A stretch of DNA of 64,000 nt from Piscinibacter sp. HJYY11 (GTDB lineage Bacteria > Pseudomonadota > Gammaproteobacteria > Burkholderiales > Burkholderiaceae_C), in contig NZ_JAERQZ010000001.1 of the NCBI RefSeq assembly GCF_016735515.1, positions 3,336,746 through 3,400,745 on the forward strand, in the 5' to 3' direction. The notes under the pieces were generated by a model that saw only the letters and a program-made list of their open reading frames with translations, was not told the origin of the DNA and did not search any database. Position 1 is the first letter of the stretch, and each line of letters begins with the position of its first letter. Made by a program: the position numbers and the translations under genes. Below are positions 35,570 to 44,751 of this stretch, in pieces.

Positions 35570-36829
35570 ATGCCCTCGCTCTTCCGCCCTGAAGTCGTCG
35601 AAGGCCGACGACAGCAGTGGCTGGGCAGCATCCAGCTGATCCGGCCGGTATCGCTCGCCGTGCTCACCGTCTTCGTCGCCGTCACGGCGGCGGCGACGGT
35701 CACATACCTATCGCTCGGGGAGTACACGCGCAAGGCACGTGTGAGTGGATACCTGGTGCCGGATCGCGGCGTGATCCGGCTCGTGCCGCCGCAGGCTGCG
35801 ACCGTGGTCGAGCGGCACGTGACGGAAGGGCAGGTGGTCAAGCGCGGCGACGTGCTCTTCGTGTTGTCGATGGAGCGGGCCACGCTCCGCGGCGACACGC
35901 AGGCCGCCGTGCAGGCCTCTCTCGCCGCGCGCGAGAAGAGCCTCAAGCAATCGACCGAACAACAGCAGCGCCTGCAGCAATCGCAGGCGTCTGCCTTGCA
36001 GCGGCAGATCGCCGCCATGCGCGGCGAGCTGGCGCAGATGGAGGCCGAAGCGGCCCTGCAGTCGCAGCGGCTCGCGCTTGCACAGCAGGCGCAGGCGCGG
36101 CTCGAATCGTTGCGCAACGACAACTTCGTGTCGTCGGCGCAGGTGCAGGCCAAGGCCGAAGAGGTGCTGGGCCTGCGCGCGCAGCTGCAGGGCCTGGAGC
36201 GCCAGCGCGCCGCACAGCAGCGCGAGATCGGCAACCTGGAAGCGCAGGCGCGCGAACTGCCGCTGCGCATGCAGGCGCAGCAAGGCGAGCTGGAGCGCGA
36301 CCTCGCCGTCGTGGCGCAGCGCTCAGCCGAAAGCGAAGCGCAATCCCGCCTCGTGGTGCGTGCACCGGAAGACGGCATGGTGACTGCGGTGGTCGCCGAG
36401 CGGGGCCAGCCGGCGACGCCGGGTGTCGCACTCGCGAGCCTGCTGCCGGCCGATGCCAAGCTGCAGGCCCACCTCTTCGCGCCGTCGAGCGCGGTGGGCT
36501 TCCTGCATTCGCGCCAGTCCGTGCAGCTGCGCTACCAGGCCTATCCGTACCAGAAGTTCGGCCACCAGGCGGGGCAGGTGCTGCAGGTGTCGCGCACGCC
36601 GCTGCAGGCCAGTGAGCTGGCCGGGCTGTCGCTGCCGGCGCGCGGGGGTGATGGCCACGAGCCGCTGTACCGCATCACCGTCGCGCTCGATCGCCAGGCG
36701 GTGCAGGCCTATGGCCAGGCACAGCCGCTGGCGCCGGGCATGCAGCTCGACGCCGACGTGCTCCTCGATCGCCGGCGCTTGATCGAATGGATCTTCGAAC
36801 CCTTGTTGAGCGTGACGGGTCGCGTATGA
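35570..36829 (+). CDS. HlyD-family adaptor of the peptide exporter
   Basis: A 419-residue membrane-fusion protein. A single membrane helix near residues 25-48 (VSLAVLTVFVAVTAAATVTYLSLG) is followed by a lipoyl half (GVIRLVPPQAATVVERHVTEGQVVKRGDVLFVL), a Gln/Arg-rich coiled coil at about residues 105-245, the second lipoyl half (RLVVRAPEDGMVTAVVAERGQ) and a beta-barrel region. This is the CvaA/HlyD layout that works with bacteriocin and peptide ABC exporters. It lies 17 bases after the peptide gene and 25 bases before the exporter gene; the outer membrane channel must be supplied from elsewhere (TolC). Confidence 0.9.
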   Translation: MPSLFRPEVVEGRRQQWLGSIQLIRPVSLAVLTVFVAVTAAATVTYLSLGEYTRKARVSGYLVPDRGVIRLVPPQAATVVERHVTEGQVVKRGDVLFVLSMERATLRGDTQAAVQASLAAREKSLKQSTEQQQRLQQSQASALQRQIAAMRGELAQMEAEAALQSQRLALAQQAQARLESLRNDNFVSSAQVQAKAEEVLGLRAQLQGLERQRAAQQREIGNLEAQARELPLRMQAQQGELERDLAVVAQRSAESEAQSRLVVRAPEDGMVTAVVAERGQPATPGVALASLLPADAKLQAHLFAPSSAVGFLHSRQSVQLRYQAYPYQKFGHQAGQVLQVSRTPLQASELAGLSLPARGGDGHEPLYRITVALDRQAVQAYGQAQPLAPGMQLDADVLLDRRRLIEWIFEPLLSVTGRV

Positions 36830-36854
36830 GCCGCCCCATCGAAGGCTTGTATTG

Positions 36855-38978
36855 ATGCTGGACGCACTCCACCTCGGTTGGGGCGCTCGTCGCGTCCCGA
36901 TGATCCTGCAAACCGAGGCCGCTGAATGCGGCCTCGCTTGCTTGGTGATGGTCGCGGCGCAGCATGGGTTGCGCACCGACCTGCCGACCTTGCGCAAGCG
37001 CTTCTCGTTGTCGCTCAAGGGGGCCACGATGGCCGACCTGGTGCGCATGGCCGGGCGCATGCAGCTGAGCCCGAGGCCGCTGCGCGCCGAGATGGAGCAC
37101 CTGCCACAACTGGCGCTGCCCTGCGTGCTGCATTGGGACCTGAACCACTTCGTGGTGCTGACCGAGCTCCGCGGTGACGTGGCCGTGATCCACGACCCGG
37201 GGCAGGGTGTGCGCCGCCTGCGGCTGTCCGAAGTCGGCCAGCATTTCACCGGCATCGTGCTGGAGCTGTCGCCCGCGCCTGATTTCAAGCCGAAGGAAGA
37301 CCGGCAGTCGATCAGCATGCGGCAGATGATGGGCCACGTGTCGGGCCTGCGCCGCTCGCTGGGCCAGATCTTCGTGCTGGCGCTGGCGCTCGAAGCCTTC
37401 ATGCTGCTGTCGCCGTTCTTCATGCAGTGGGTGGTCGACGGCGTGCTGGTCAGTGCCGACCGCGACCTGCTGCTCACGCTGGGCCTGGGCTTCGGCCTGC
37501 TGGTGTTGATCCAGGTGGCGACGGGGGCGATCCGCTCGTGGGCGGTGCTGTACCTCTCGTCCACGCTCAACCTGCAGTGGCTGGGCAACGTGTTCGCGCA
37601 CCTGATGCGGCTGCCGGTGAGCTGGTTCGAAAAGCGCCACACCGGCGACATCATGTCGCGCTTCGGGGCCATCCAGAAGATGCAGGAGACGCTGACCACG
37701 AGCTTCATCGAAGCCGTGCTCGACGGCCTGCTGGTGGTGCTGACGTTTGTGGTGATGTGCGTCTACAGCGTGACGCTCGCCGCCATCGCGGCCGGCAGCG
37801 TGGCGATCTACGCGCTCCTGCGCTGGGCCTTCTTCCGCCCGCTGCGCGAAGCGACCGAAGAGGAGATCGTGCACACGGCCAAGCGCTCGACGCACTTCCT
37901 GGAGTCGCTGCGCGGCGTGCAGAGCATCAAGCTCTTCAATCGACAGGAAGACCGCCACGCCGAGTTCATGAACAAGGTGGTCGACGCGATGAACGCCAAC
38001 ATCGCCACGCGCAAGCTCGACCTGCTGTTCGGCGTGCTGCACAAGCTGGTGTTCGGGCTGGAGCGCATCGCGGTGATCTGGGTCGGCGCGCTGCTGGTGA
38101 TGGACCAGCGCTTCTCGGTCGGCATGCTGTTCGCGTTCTTCGCCTACCGCGAGACGTTTTCGACGCGGGTGAGCGGCCTGATCGACAAGGTGGTCGAGCT
38201 CAAGATGCTCAAGCTCGAAGGCGAGCGCCTGGCCGACATCGTGCTCACCGCGCCCGAGGCCGAGCCGGATGTGCCGGCACGCGAACGCGACGAAACGCCG
38301 GCGCGGCTGGAGCTGCGCAACGTCAGCTTCCGCTACTCCGACAACGAGCCCGAGGTGCTGAAGGACGTGAGCTTCACCATCGAGCCGGGCGAGTCGGTGG
38401 CGATCTCGGGTCCCTCGGGCTGCGGCAAGACGACGCTTCTGAAGGTGTTGCTCGGCATCCACGAGCCGCAGGTGGGCGAGGTGCTGGTGGGCGGCGTGCC
38501 GCTGCGCCAGCTGGGCCTGCGCAACTTCCGCGACAAGGTCGGCACCGTGATGCAGGAAGACCAGCTCTTCGCCGGCAGCATCACCGACAACATCAGCTTC
38601 TTCGACGCCCATGCCGACCCGGCGTGGGTCGCGCAGTGCGCGCGGTTGGCCGCCGTGCACGACGAGATTGAAGCCATGCCCATGGGCTTTCACACGCTCA
38701 TCGGCGACATGGGGGCCAGCATCTCCGGCGGGCAGAAGCAGCGCATCCTGCTCGCCCGCGCGCTCTACAAGCGACCCCAGATCCTGTTCCTCGACGAAGC
38801 GACCAGCGCGCTCGACGTGGACCGCGAACGCCTGGTCAACCAGGCGGTGCGCCAGCTCGACCTCACGCGCGTGATCGTGGCGCACCGGCCCGAGACCATC
38901 GCCTCGGCGTCGCGCGTGATCGTGCTGAAGGATGGGCACGTGGCTCAAGAGCTCCGCACCGTCGGTGCGGGGCGCTAA
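36855..38978 (+). CDS. C39-peptidase ABC exporter (PCAT)
   Basis: A 707-residue bifunctional exporter that removes double-glycine leaders and secretes the core. The N-terminal C39 domain keeps its catalytic set: Gln19 (oxyanion), Cys25 (AAECGLACL), His98 (LNHFVVL) and Asp114 (VIHDPGQG). A six-helix transmembrane region follows (from 'MRQMMGHVSGL' to about residue 450), then the ATPase with Walker A GPSGCGKTT at about 519-527, signature ISGGQKQRILLARAL and Walker B ILFLDEATSALD. All key residues are present, so both proteolysis and export should work. The ATG at 36855 was preferred to the TTG just before it. The only visible substrate is the peptide at 35409-35552. Confidence 0.95.
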   Translation: MLDALHLGWGARRVPMILQTEAAECGLACLVMVAAQHGLRTDLPTLRKRFSLSLKGATMADLVRMAGRMQLSPRPLRAEMEHLPQLALPCVLHWDLNHFVVLTELRGDVAVIHDPGQGVRRLRLSEVGQHFTGIVLELSPAPDFKPKEDRQSISMRQMMGHVSGLRRSLGQIFVLALALEAFMLLSPFFMQWVVDGVLVSADRDLLLTLGLGFGLLVLIQVATGAIRSWAVLYLSSTLNLQWLGNVFAHLMRLPVSWFEKRHTGDIMSRFGAIQKMQETLTTSFIEAVLDGLLVVLTFVVMCVYSVTLAAIAAGSVAIYALLRWAFFRPLREATEEEIVHTAKRSTHFLESLRGVQSIKLFNRQEDRHAEFMNKVVDAMNANIATRKLDLLFGVLHKLVFGLERIAVIWVGALLVMDQRFSVGMLFAFFAYRETFSTRVSGLIDKVVELKMLKLEGERLADIVLTAPEAEPDVPARERDETPARLELRNVSFRYSDNEPEVLKDVSFTIEPGESVAISGPSGCGKTTLLKVLLGIHEPQVGEVLVGGVPLRQLGLRNFRDKVGTVMQEDQLFAGSITDNISFFDAHADPAWVAQCARLAAVHDEIEAMPMGFHTLIGDMGASISGGQKQRILLARALYKRPQILFLDEATSALDVDRERLVNQAVRQLDLTRVIVAHRPETIASASRVIVLKDGHVAQELRTVGAGR

Positions 38979-38995
38979 CTTCTTCGTCATCGCTC

Positions 38996-40267
38996 ATGCA
39001 CCTGTCTCTCTCACCGGGGAGTGAGCCCAACCCGCATGCGCTGGCGGCCATGACGCAGGCGGCGGAGATGTACGCGATCGTCGCGTCGCAGGACATCGTC
39101 GACAGCCGCGGCGTGAAGCTGTGGGCGCAGGGCCAGCCGGTGTCGGCGGCCCTGCAGCAGCGGTTGCTCGAGCGGCGGCTCAAGAAGCCGGTCGAGGCTT
39201 GCCTGCTGGCGGAAGACGGCATCACCCCGTTCCGCTTGATGCACGACCTGCAGGCGCTGCTCGAGTCGCAGCACCCGCTCGCACCGGCGCTGCGGGCGCA
39301 CGGTCAGGTGCTGGTGGCGCAGCTGAAGCAGATCCCGCTGCACGCGGTGGCGCAGCTGCTGCTCACCACCGCCGCGGCGGCGCGGCCGCAGGCGCTGGTC
39401 CATGCCGTCACCGGCATGGCACTGGCGGGCGCGATGATGGCGAGCCGGCAGGCCTCGTCGCTCGAAGTGCGGCTCGCGATGCTCGGGGGCTTGCTGCACG
39501 ACATCGGCGAGATCTACATCAACCCCGCGTTCCTCGACTACACGCACGCGCTCGACCTCGTCGGGCACAAGCACCTGGTGGTGCACCCGCGGGTGGCGCA
39601 GATGCTGCTGGACGGCTTGACGGACTACCCCAAGGCCCTGGGACGGGGCATCGCCGAGCACCACGAGCGACTCGACCGCTCGGGCTACCCCGCGCGGCTC
39701 GGGCCCGACGCCTTGTCGACGCTCGGGCGGGTGCTCTCGGTGGTGGAGGTGACGCTCGGCAGCGCGAGCGACCCGCATGCGCCGCTGACCCGTGCAAGTT
39801 TCGCGTTACGTGTGGTGCCCGGCGAGTTCGACCCCACGTGGTCGGCGTTTGTCTGCGAAGCGGCGAACGATGCCCGCGAAGACTTTGCGCTCGACGACCA
39901 GCCCGCCGCAGCCACGCTGGCCGTGCAGCTGGCGGAGATCGACGAGCACATGGCGTCGGCCCACCAGCTGGCCAAGGAGCTGAACGAACAGCGCCGCACC
40001 TCACAGATCACCGAGGTGGTGGCCGACGCGCTGCACCGCCTGGAGCGCCTGCGCGTGGCGTGGAATGCGCTCGGGCTGTGGGGCGAAGAAGCGCTCACCG
40101 CCCACCTGCCGCCGGGCGAGCGGCTGGAGCTCATGCTGGCCGAGAGCGAACTGCGCCAGCGGCTGCGGGCGTTTCACCGCGAATGCCTGCTGCTGAGCGA
40201 GGGCCTGACGGAGGCCGAGAAGTTCAGGCTCTCACCCTTGTGGCAGGGGCTGCTGGAGCCGATGTGA
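38996..40267 (+). CDS. HD-GYP-domain protein, probable cyclic-di-GMP phosphodiesterase
   Basis: A 423-residue cytoplasmic protein. The middle carries an HD-GYP domain: His168-Asp169 in 'GGLLHDIGEIYINP', then 'HPRVAQMLL', then His222-His223-Glu224 and Gly230-Tyr231-Pro232 in 'HHERLDRSGYP'. The consensus Gly after Asp is Arg here. This motif hydrolyses cyclic-di-GMP in characterised proteins. The N-terminal 100 residues and the helical C-terminal 150 residues have no clear family. It starts 17 bases after the PCAT stop on the same strand, so the peptide operon probably includes it. The start at 38996 lacks a strong ribosome binding site; 39050 is an alternative. Confidence 0.8.
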   Translation: MHLSLSPGSEPNPHALAAMTQAAEMYAIVASQDIVDSRGVKLWAQGQPVSAALQQRLLERRLKKPVEACLLAEDGITPFRLMHDLQALLESQHPLAPALRAHGQVLVAQLKQIPLHAVAQLLLTTAAAARPQALVHAVTGMALAGAMMASRQASSLEVRLAMLGGLLHDIGEIYINPAFLDYTHALDLVGHKHLVVHPRVAQMLLDGLTDYPKALGRGIAEHHERLDRSGYPARLGPDALSTLGRVLSVVEVTLGSASDPHAPLTRASFALRVVPGEFDPTWSAFVCEAANDAREDFALDDQPAAATLAVQLAEIDEHMASAHQLAKELNEQRRTSQITEVVADALHRLERLRVAWNALGLWGEEALTAHLPPGERLELMLAESELRQRLRAFHRECLLLSEGLTEAEKFRLSPLWQGLLEPM

Positions 40268-40279
40268 GGCGCTGGCCGC

Positions 40280-40546
40280 TCAGGGTGAGGTGAGCTGCTC
40301 GATGTGGCCGAGCCAGCGCAGGGCCTGCTCGCGGGTGTCGCCGCACATTTCGGAGGAGGGCTGCAGCGAGCTGCAGACGGCCGGCCGGTCCGCTTGGCCG
40401 AAGATGGCGCAGGCGTTGTCGGCCGTGAGGTGCAGGCAGCGCACGCCGGCCGGCTTGCTGATGCCGTTGACGAGCGGCATGCCAGGGATCGGCGAGGAGA
40501 TCGAGGGCGCGATGCAGCAGGCGCCGCAGCCGGGTCGGCAGTTCAT
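40280..40546 (-). CDS. YkgJ-family cysteine-cluster protein
   Basis: An 88-residue protein with the CxxxCC pattern 'CRPGCGACC' at the N-terminus and further cysteines in 'GVRCLHL', 'ACAIF', 'AVCSSL' and 'MCGDT'. The family binds zinc or an iron-sulfur centre; function is unknown. The ATG at 40546 directly precedes the cluster. Convergent with the HD-GYP gene and divergent from mnmG. Confidence 0.8.
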   Translation of the reverse strand: MNCRPGCGACCIAPSISSPIPGMPLVNGISKPAGVRCLHLTADNACAIFGQADRPAVCSSLQPSSEMCGDTREQALRWLGHIEQLTSP

Positions 40547-40601
40547 GCGCCGATTATTTGGCAGGGGCGCCACGGCAGGGGCGGGGCTTGCGGGCCGAGC
40601 C

Positions 40602-40630
40602 GTGACGCACAAGGCTCGCCCACCTAAAAT
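40602..40630 (+). promoter_or_regulatory. Probable sigma-70 promoter of mnmG
   Basis: GTGACG at 40602-40607 and TAAAAT at 40625-40630 are separated by 17 bases. An A/T-rich -10 standing out in GC-rich sequence about 60 bases before the start codon is typical for housekeeping genes in Burkholderiales. Confidence 0.5.
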
Positions 40631-40692
40631 TCACGCCCTGCCTGCGCGGGCGTGTTCCGTCATGAACCCCGTGCCCCTCTCCCGGAGCCCCC

Positions 40693-42657
40693 ATGTTGTA
40701 TCCCCATGAATTCGACGTGATCGTCGTCGGCGGCGGCCATGCCGGCACCGAAGCCGCGCTGGCGGCCGCGCGCATGGGCGTGAGCACGCTGCTGCTCACG
40801 CACAACATCGAGACGCTTGGGCAGATGAGCTGCAACCCGTCGATCGGCGGCATCGGCAAGGGCCACCTGGTGAAGGAAGTCGACGCGCTGGGCGGCGCGA
40901 TGGCCGCGGCCACCGACGAATCGGGCGTCCAGTTCCGCATCCTCAACGGATCCAAGGGGCCGGCGGTGCGGGCGACCCGCGCGCAGGCGGACCGCATCCT
41001 CTACAAGGCGGCCATCCGACGCCGGCTGGAGAACCAGCCGAACCTGACCCTCTTCCAGCAAGCGGTCGACGACCTGATGGTCGAGGGCGACCGGGTGGTG
41101 GGGGCTGTGACACAAGTTGGCATTCGCTTTCGGGCTAGGGCGGTGGTGCTGACGGCCGGCACCTTCCTCGACGGCAAGATCCACGTCGGCTTGCAGAACC
41201 ACGCGGGTGGCCGGGCGGGGGACCCGCCGGCGGTGTCGCTGTCGGCGCGACTCAAGGAGCTGAAGCTGCCGCAGGGCCGGCTGAAGACCGGCACGCCTCC
41301 CCGGCTCGATGGCCGCACCATCGACTTTTCGGTGTTGACCGAGCAGCCCGGCGACCTCGACCCGGTGCCCGTGTTCAGCTTCATGGGCCATGTGTCGCAG
41401 CACCCGCGTCAGGTGCCGTGCTGGATCACCCACACCAACGAGCGCACGCACGAGATCATCAAGTCGGGTTTCGACCGCAGCCCGATGTTCACCGGCGTGA
41501 TCGAAGGGGTGGGGCCGCGCTACTGCCCGAGCATCGAGGACAAGGTCAACCGCTTCGCCGACAAGGACTCGCACCAGATCTTCCTGGAGCCCGAAGGCCT
41601 GACCACGCATGAGTTCTACCCGAACGGCATCAGCACCAGCCTGCCGTTCGACGTGCAGCTGGCGGCCGTGCGCTCCATGCGCGGGCTGGAAAAGGCGCAC
41701 ATCCTGCGCCCCGGCTATGCCATCGAGTACGACTACTTCGATCCTCGCGGGCTGAAGGCGAGCTTCGAGACCAAGGTGATCCAGGGCCTGTTCTTCGCCG
41801 GCCAGATCAACGGGACGACCGGCTATGAGGAGGCGGCGGCCCAGGGCCTGTTCGCCGGCATCAACGCCGCCCGCCAAGTGCAAGGCCGCGAGGCCTGGAC
41901 GCCGCGTCGCGACCAGGCCTACCTCGGCGTTCTCGTCGATGACCTCATCACCAAGGGCGTGACCGAGCCGTACCGGATGTTCACCAGCCGGGCCGAGTTC
42001 CGCCTGCAGCTGCGTGAAGACAACGCCGACCTTCGGCTGACCGAGGTCGGGCGTGAGCTGGGTCTGGTCGACGACGAGCGCTGGGCGGCGTTCAACCGCA
42101 AGCGTGACGCCATCGCCCGTGAGACCGAGCGCCTGCGCTCGACCTGGGTGCATCCAGGATCACTGCCCACCGAGGTGGCCGAGCGTTGGCTCGGCAAGTC
42201 GATTGAGCGCGAGTACAACCTGGCCGACCTCTTGCGACGTCCAGGCGTCGACTTCAACGCGGTCACGGAAGTGGCGGCCGTTGCCAAACCTGAAGCCGGT
42301 GTTTCACGTGAAACACTGCGCCAGGAGTTAGGTGCCGAACTGGCCGACGCGGTGATCGAGCAGGCCGAGATCAGCATCAAGTACGCGGGCTACATCGACA
42401 AGCAGGTCGAAGAAGTGGAGCGCACTGCGCACTACGAAGGCCTGCGGCTGCCGGCGGAACTGGACTACGCCCAGGTCACCGCCATCAGTTTCGAGGCGCG
42501 CCAGAAGCTCGCGCTCCACCGGCCGGAGACGCTCGGTCAGGCCTCCCGCATCTCGGGCATCACCCCCGCCACCATTTCGCTGCTGCTGATCCACCTGAAG
42601 AAGGGCCGATTCAAGGGCTTTGCGGCCAACGAAGCGTCGGGTCGCAATGCCGCCTGA
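40693..42657 (+). CDS. mnmG: tRNA uridine-5-carboxymethylaminomethyl modification enzyme
   Basis: A 654-residue FAD protein that, with MnmE, modifies U34 of several tRNAs. Landmarks are the dinucleotide fold '[22 protein letters not shown]', '[24 protein letters not shown]', '[15 protein letters not shown]', '[16 protein letters not shown]', '[14 protein letters not shown]', '[17 protein letters not shown]' and '[17 protein letters not shown]'. The ATG at 40693 lies seven bases after GGAG. A perfect parS site is embedded in codons for GVSRET. rsmG starts inside the last codons. In many bacteria mnmG is close to the replication origin, and parAB downstream agree with that. Confidence 0.97.
   Translation: MLYPHEFDVIVVGGGHAGTEAALAAARMGVSTLLLTHNIETLGQMSCNPSIGGIGKGHLVKEVDALGGAMAAATDESGVQFRILNGSKGPAVRATRAQADRILYKAAIRRRLENQPNLTLFQQAVDDLMVEGDRVVGAVTQVGIRFRARAVVLTAGTFLDGKIHVGLQNHAGGRAGDPPAVSLSARLKELKLPQGRLKTGTPPRLDGRTIDFSVLTEQPGDLDPVPVFSFMGHVSQHPRQVPCWITHTNERTHEIIKSGFDRSPMFTGVIEGVGPRYCPSIEDKVNRFADKDSHQIFLEPEGLTTHEFYPNGISTSLPFDVQLAAVRSMRGLEKAHILRPGYAIEYDYFDPRGLKASFETKVIQGLFFAGQINGTTGYEEAAAQGLFAGINAARQVQGREAWTPRRDQAYLGVLVDDLITKGVTEPYRMFTSRAEFRLQLREDNADLRLTEVGRELGLVDDERWAAFNRKRDAIARETERLRSTWVHPGSLPTEVAERWLGKSIEREYNLADLLRRPGVDFNAVTEVAAVAKPEAGVSRETLRQELGAELADAVIEQAEISIKYAGYIDKQVEEVERTAHYEGLRLPAELDYAQVTAISFEARQKLALHRPETLGQASRISGITPATISLLLIHLKKGRFKGFAANEASGRNAA
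42300..42315. other. parS: parS centromere site inside mnmG
   Basis: TGTTTCACGTGAAACA, the exact 16-base consensus bound by chromosomal ParB, here encoding part of GVSRETL in MnmG. parAB lie 1.7-5.7 kb downstream. Confidence 0.92.
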
Positions 42658-43315
42658 AGCAGCCCAAGGGTCGTTGCGCGATGCGCTCCTGAAAGGCGCC
42701 GACACCCTAGGTGTGGCGCTGAACGACGCCCAAGGCCAGGCCTTGCTCGGCTACCTGGCGCTGATGCAGAAGTGGAACGGGGTCTACAACCTGACCGCCG
42801 TGCGCCAGCCGGCCGAAATGCTGACCCACCACCTGCTCGACAGCCTGGCCGTGCTGCCACCCTTGCGCCGCCACCTGGGCGGGCGTGCCGCCCGCATCCT
42901 CGACGTCGGCAGTGGCGGTGGCTTGCCCGGCGTCGTGCTGGCCATCCTGGAGCCGCAGCTGGAAGTGACCTGTGTCGATTCGGTGGGCAAGAAGGCGATC
43001 TTCATCCGGCAGGTGGGCGTCGAGCTGAAACTGCCGAACCTGGGTGCGGTGCATGCCCGAGTGGAAGACCTGCGCCTGCCGCCGTTTGATGTGGTCACCT
43101 CACGAGCCTTTGCTTCACTGGTGGACTTCACACGGCTGACGCGGCACCTGGTGGGTGAGCAGGGCGTGTGGATGGCGCTCAAAGGCAAAACGCCTGACGA
43201 CGAGATCGCCGCATTGCCGCCAGAGTGGGCAGTGTTTCACGTGGAACAACTGACGGTGCCCGGCCTCGATGCCGAGCGCTGCCTGGTCTGGCTGCGTCGG
43301 GCCACCGCGGCGTGA
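42647..43315 (+). CDS. rsmG: 16S rRNA (guanine-527-N7)-methyltransferase
   Basis: A 222-residue AdoMet-dependent methyltransferase that modifies G527 of 16S rRNA. Landmarks are '[14 protein letters not shown]', '[11 protein letters not shown]', the SAM loop '[17 protein letters not shown]', '[14 protein letters not shown]' and '[15 protein letters not shown]'. The ATG at 42647 lies inside the end of mnmG (11-base overlap), as usual for this pair. A second parS-like site is embedded near the 3' end (codons VFHVEQ). Confidence 0.95.
   Translation: MPPEAAQGSLRDALLKGADTLGVALNDAQGQALLGYLALMQKWNGVYNLTAVRQPAEMLTHHLLDSLAVLPPLRRHLGGRAARILDVGSGGGLPGVVLAILEPQLEVTCVDSVGKKAIFIRQVGVELKLPNLGAVHARVEDLRLPPFDVVTSRAFASLVDFTRLTRHLVGEQGVWMALKGKTPDDEIAALPPEWAVFHVEQLTVPGLDAERCLVWLRRATAA
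43233..43248. other. parS: Second parS site inside rsmG (one mismatch)
   Basis: TGTTTCACGTGGAACA differs from the parS consensus at one base and is a variant known to be tolerated by ParB. It lies 933 bases from the perfect site and uses a different reading frame (VFHVEQ). Confidence 0.8.
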
Positions 43316-43322
43316 GGTGGGC

Positions 43323-43940
43323 ATGACAGTCTTTGGCATTTCCGATTTCGGCACCTACTGCGTCTCCATCTTGGTGTTTCTCGCCCTGCCAGGACCGGGC
43401 ACCTTCGCGTTGCTCACCTCGACGGCGAAGGGCGGCTTCCGGGCCGGCGCGGCCGCCACGTTCGGCCTGATCGTGGGCGACCAGGTGCTGCTGTGGGCGG
43501 CGGTGGCCGGCGTGGCCGCCTTGCTCGCGGCCCACCCGCTGGCGTTCAAGGCGATTCAGTACGGCGGCGCGCTGTACCTGGCCTGGATCGGCCTGCGCCT
43601 GATCTTCGCGAAGGAGGCTGGGGCGTTGCCCATCCACATCGCGCCGCGCCACTACCTGCGCCAGGCGTTCTTCATCACCTTGTTGAACCCCAAGGCCATC
43701 GTGTTCTACATGGCCTTCTTCCCGCTCTTCATCAACCCGGCCACGCACCAGGGTGCCGTCACCTTTGCCGCGATGGCGGTGACGATCGCGCTCATCACCC
43801 TGGTCTACTGCCTGGCCCTGTGTGCGTTTGCCGGGCTGGTGACGCAGCAGGTCAAGGCGCACAAGCGGTTGGCAAGGGGGCTCGAGCGCATCGCCGGCCT
43901 GTTCCTGGTCGGCTTCGGCATCCGTCTTGCGGCGCCGTGA
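43323..43940 (+). CDS. LysE/RhtB-family exporter
   Basis: A 205-residue membrane protein with about six helices. It opens with 'YCVSILVFLALPGPGTFALLTSTAKGGFRAG', the LysE/RhtB signature, and continues with 'GALYLAWIGLRLI' and 'FFITLLNPKAIVFYMAFFPLFINP'. Family members export amino acids such as lysine, threonine or homoserine. The ATG at 43323 follows GAGGTGGG. The gene lies between rsmG and parA, an arrangement seen in other Burkholderiales. Confidence 0.88.
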   Translation: MTVFGISDFGTYCVSILVFLALPGPGTFALLTSTAKGGFRAGAAATFGLIVGDQVLLWAAVAGVAALLAAHPLAFKAIQYGGALYLAWIGLRLIFAKEAGALPIHIAPRHYLRQAFFITLLNPKAIVFYMAFFPLFINPATHQGAVTFAAMAVTIALITLVYCLALCAFAGLVTQQVKAHKRLARGLERIAGLFLVGFGIRLAAP

Positions 43941-43972
43941 GCCGCATTCTTCTCCCACCCACCGGATCGGTC

Positions 43973-44743
43973 ATGACCCGAATCTTTTGTGTTGCCAACC
44001 AGAAAGGCGGCGTCGGCAAGACGACCACCACCGTCAACCTCGCCGCCGGCCTCGCCAGGATCGGCCAGCGTGTGCTGGTGGTCGACCTCGATCCGCAGGG
44101 CAATGCCACCATGGGCTCGGGCGTGGACAAGCGGGCGCTCAAGCTCAGCGTCTACGACGTGCTGCTCGAATCGGCCTCCATCGCCGAAGCCCGCCAGCGC
44201 AGCGAGAAGGTGGGCTACGACGTGCTGGGTGCCAACCGCGAGCTGGCCGGCGCCGAGGTCGAGCTCGTCGAGCTGGAACGGCGTGACAAGCGCCTGAAGG
44301 CAGCGATCGAAGCTGCCCGTGCCGACTACGACTTCGTGCTGATCGACTGCCCACCCTCCCTGAGCCTGCTGACGCTCAACGGCCTGTGCAGCGCCCACGG
44401 CGTGATCGTGCCGATGCAATGCGAGTACTTCGCGCTCGAAGGCCTGAGCGACCTGGTCAACACCATCAAGCAGGTGCACGCCAACCTCAACCCCGACCTG
44501 CAGATCATCGGCCTGCTGCGGGTGATGTTCGACCCGCGCATCACGCTGCAGCAGCAAGTGAGCGAGCAGCTCAAGGCGCACTTCGGCGACAAGGTCTTCA
44601 ACACCGTGATCCCGCGCAACGTGCGCCTGGCCGAGGCGCCCAGCTACGGCTTGCCCGGCGTCGTGTTCGACCCGGTCTCCAAGGGCGCCCAGTCCTTCAT
44701 CGAGTTCGCCGAGGAAATGGTCAAGCGCATCAAGTCGCTCTGA
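43973..44743 (+). CDS. parA: Chromosome partitioning ATPase ParA
   Basis: A 256-residue Walker-type ATPase: deviant Walker A 'NQKGGVGKTTTTVNLAAGLA' at residues 9-28, 'VLVVDLDPQGNATMGSG', 'FVLIDCPPSLSLLTLNGL' and 'PMQCEYFALEGLSDL'. ParA binds DNA nonspecifically and moves ParB-parS complexes to segregate the origin region. The length and lack of an N-terminal DNA-binding domain mark the chromosomal (Soj) type. ParB is encoded 2.4 kb downstream, with three unrelated genes in between, which is unusual compared with the adjacent parAB of most bacteria. Confidence 0.96.
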   Translation: MTRIFCVANQKGGVGKTTTTVNLAAGLARIGQRVLVVDLDPQGNATMGSGVDKRALKLSVYDVLLESASIAEARQRSEKVGYDVLGANRELAGAEVELVELERRDKRLKAAIEAARADYDFVLIDCPPSLSLLTLNGLCSAHGVIVPMQCEYFALEGLSDLVNTIKQVHANLNPDLQIIGLLRVMFDPRITLQQQVSEQLKAHFGDKVFNTVIPRNVRLAEAPSYGLPGVVFDPVSKGAQSFIEFAEEMVKRIKSL

Positions 44744-44751
44744 CCCCGCCG

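Noticed and set aside
38954-38970. Hairpin CCGCACC-GTC-GGTGCGG as terminator of the peptide export operon
   Set aside because: It lies inside the exporter's last codons and no real T-run follows; the HD-GYP gene starts 25 bases later, so read-through is more likely.
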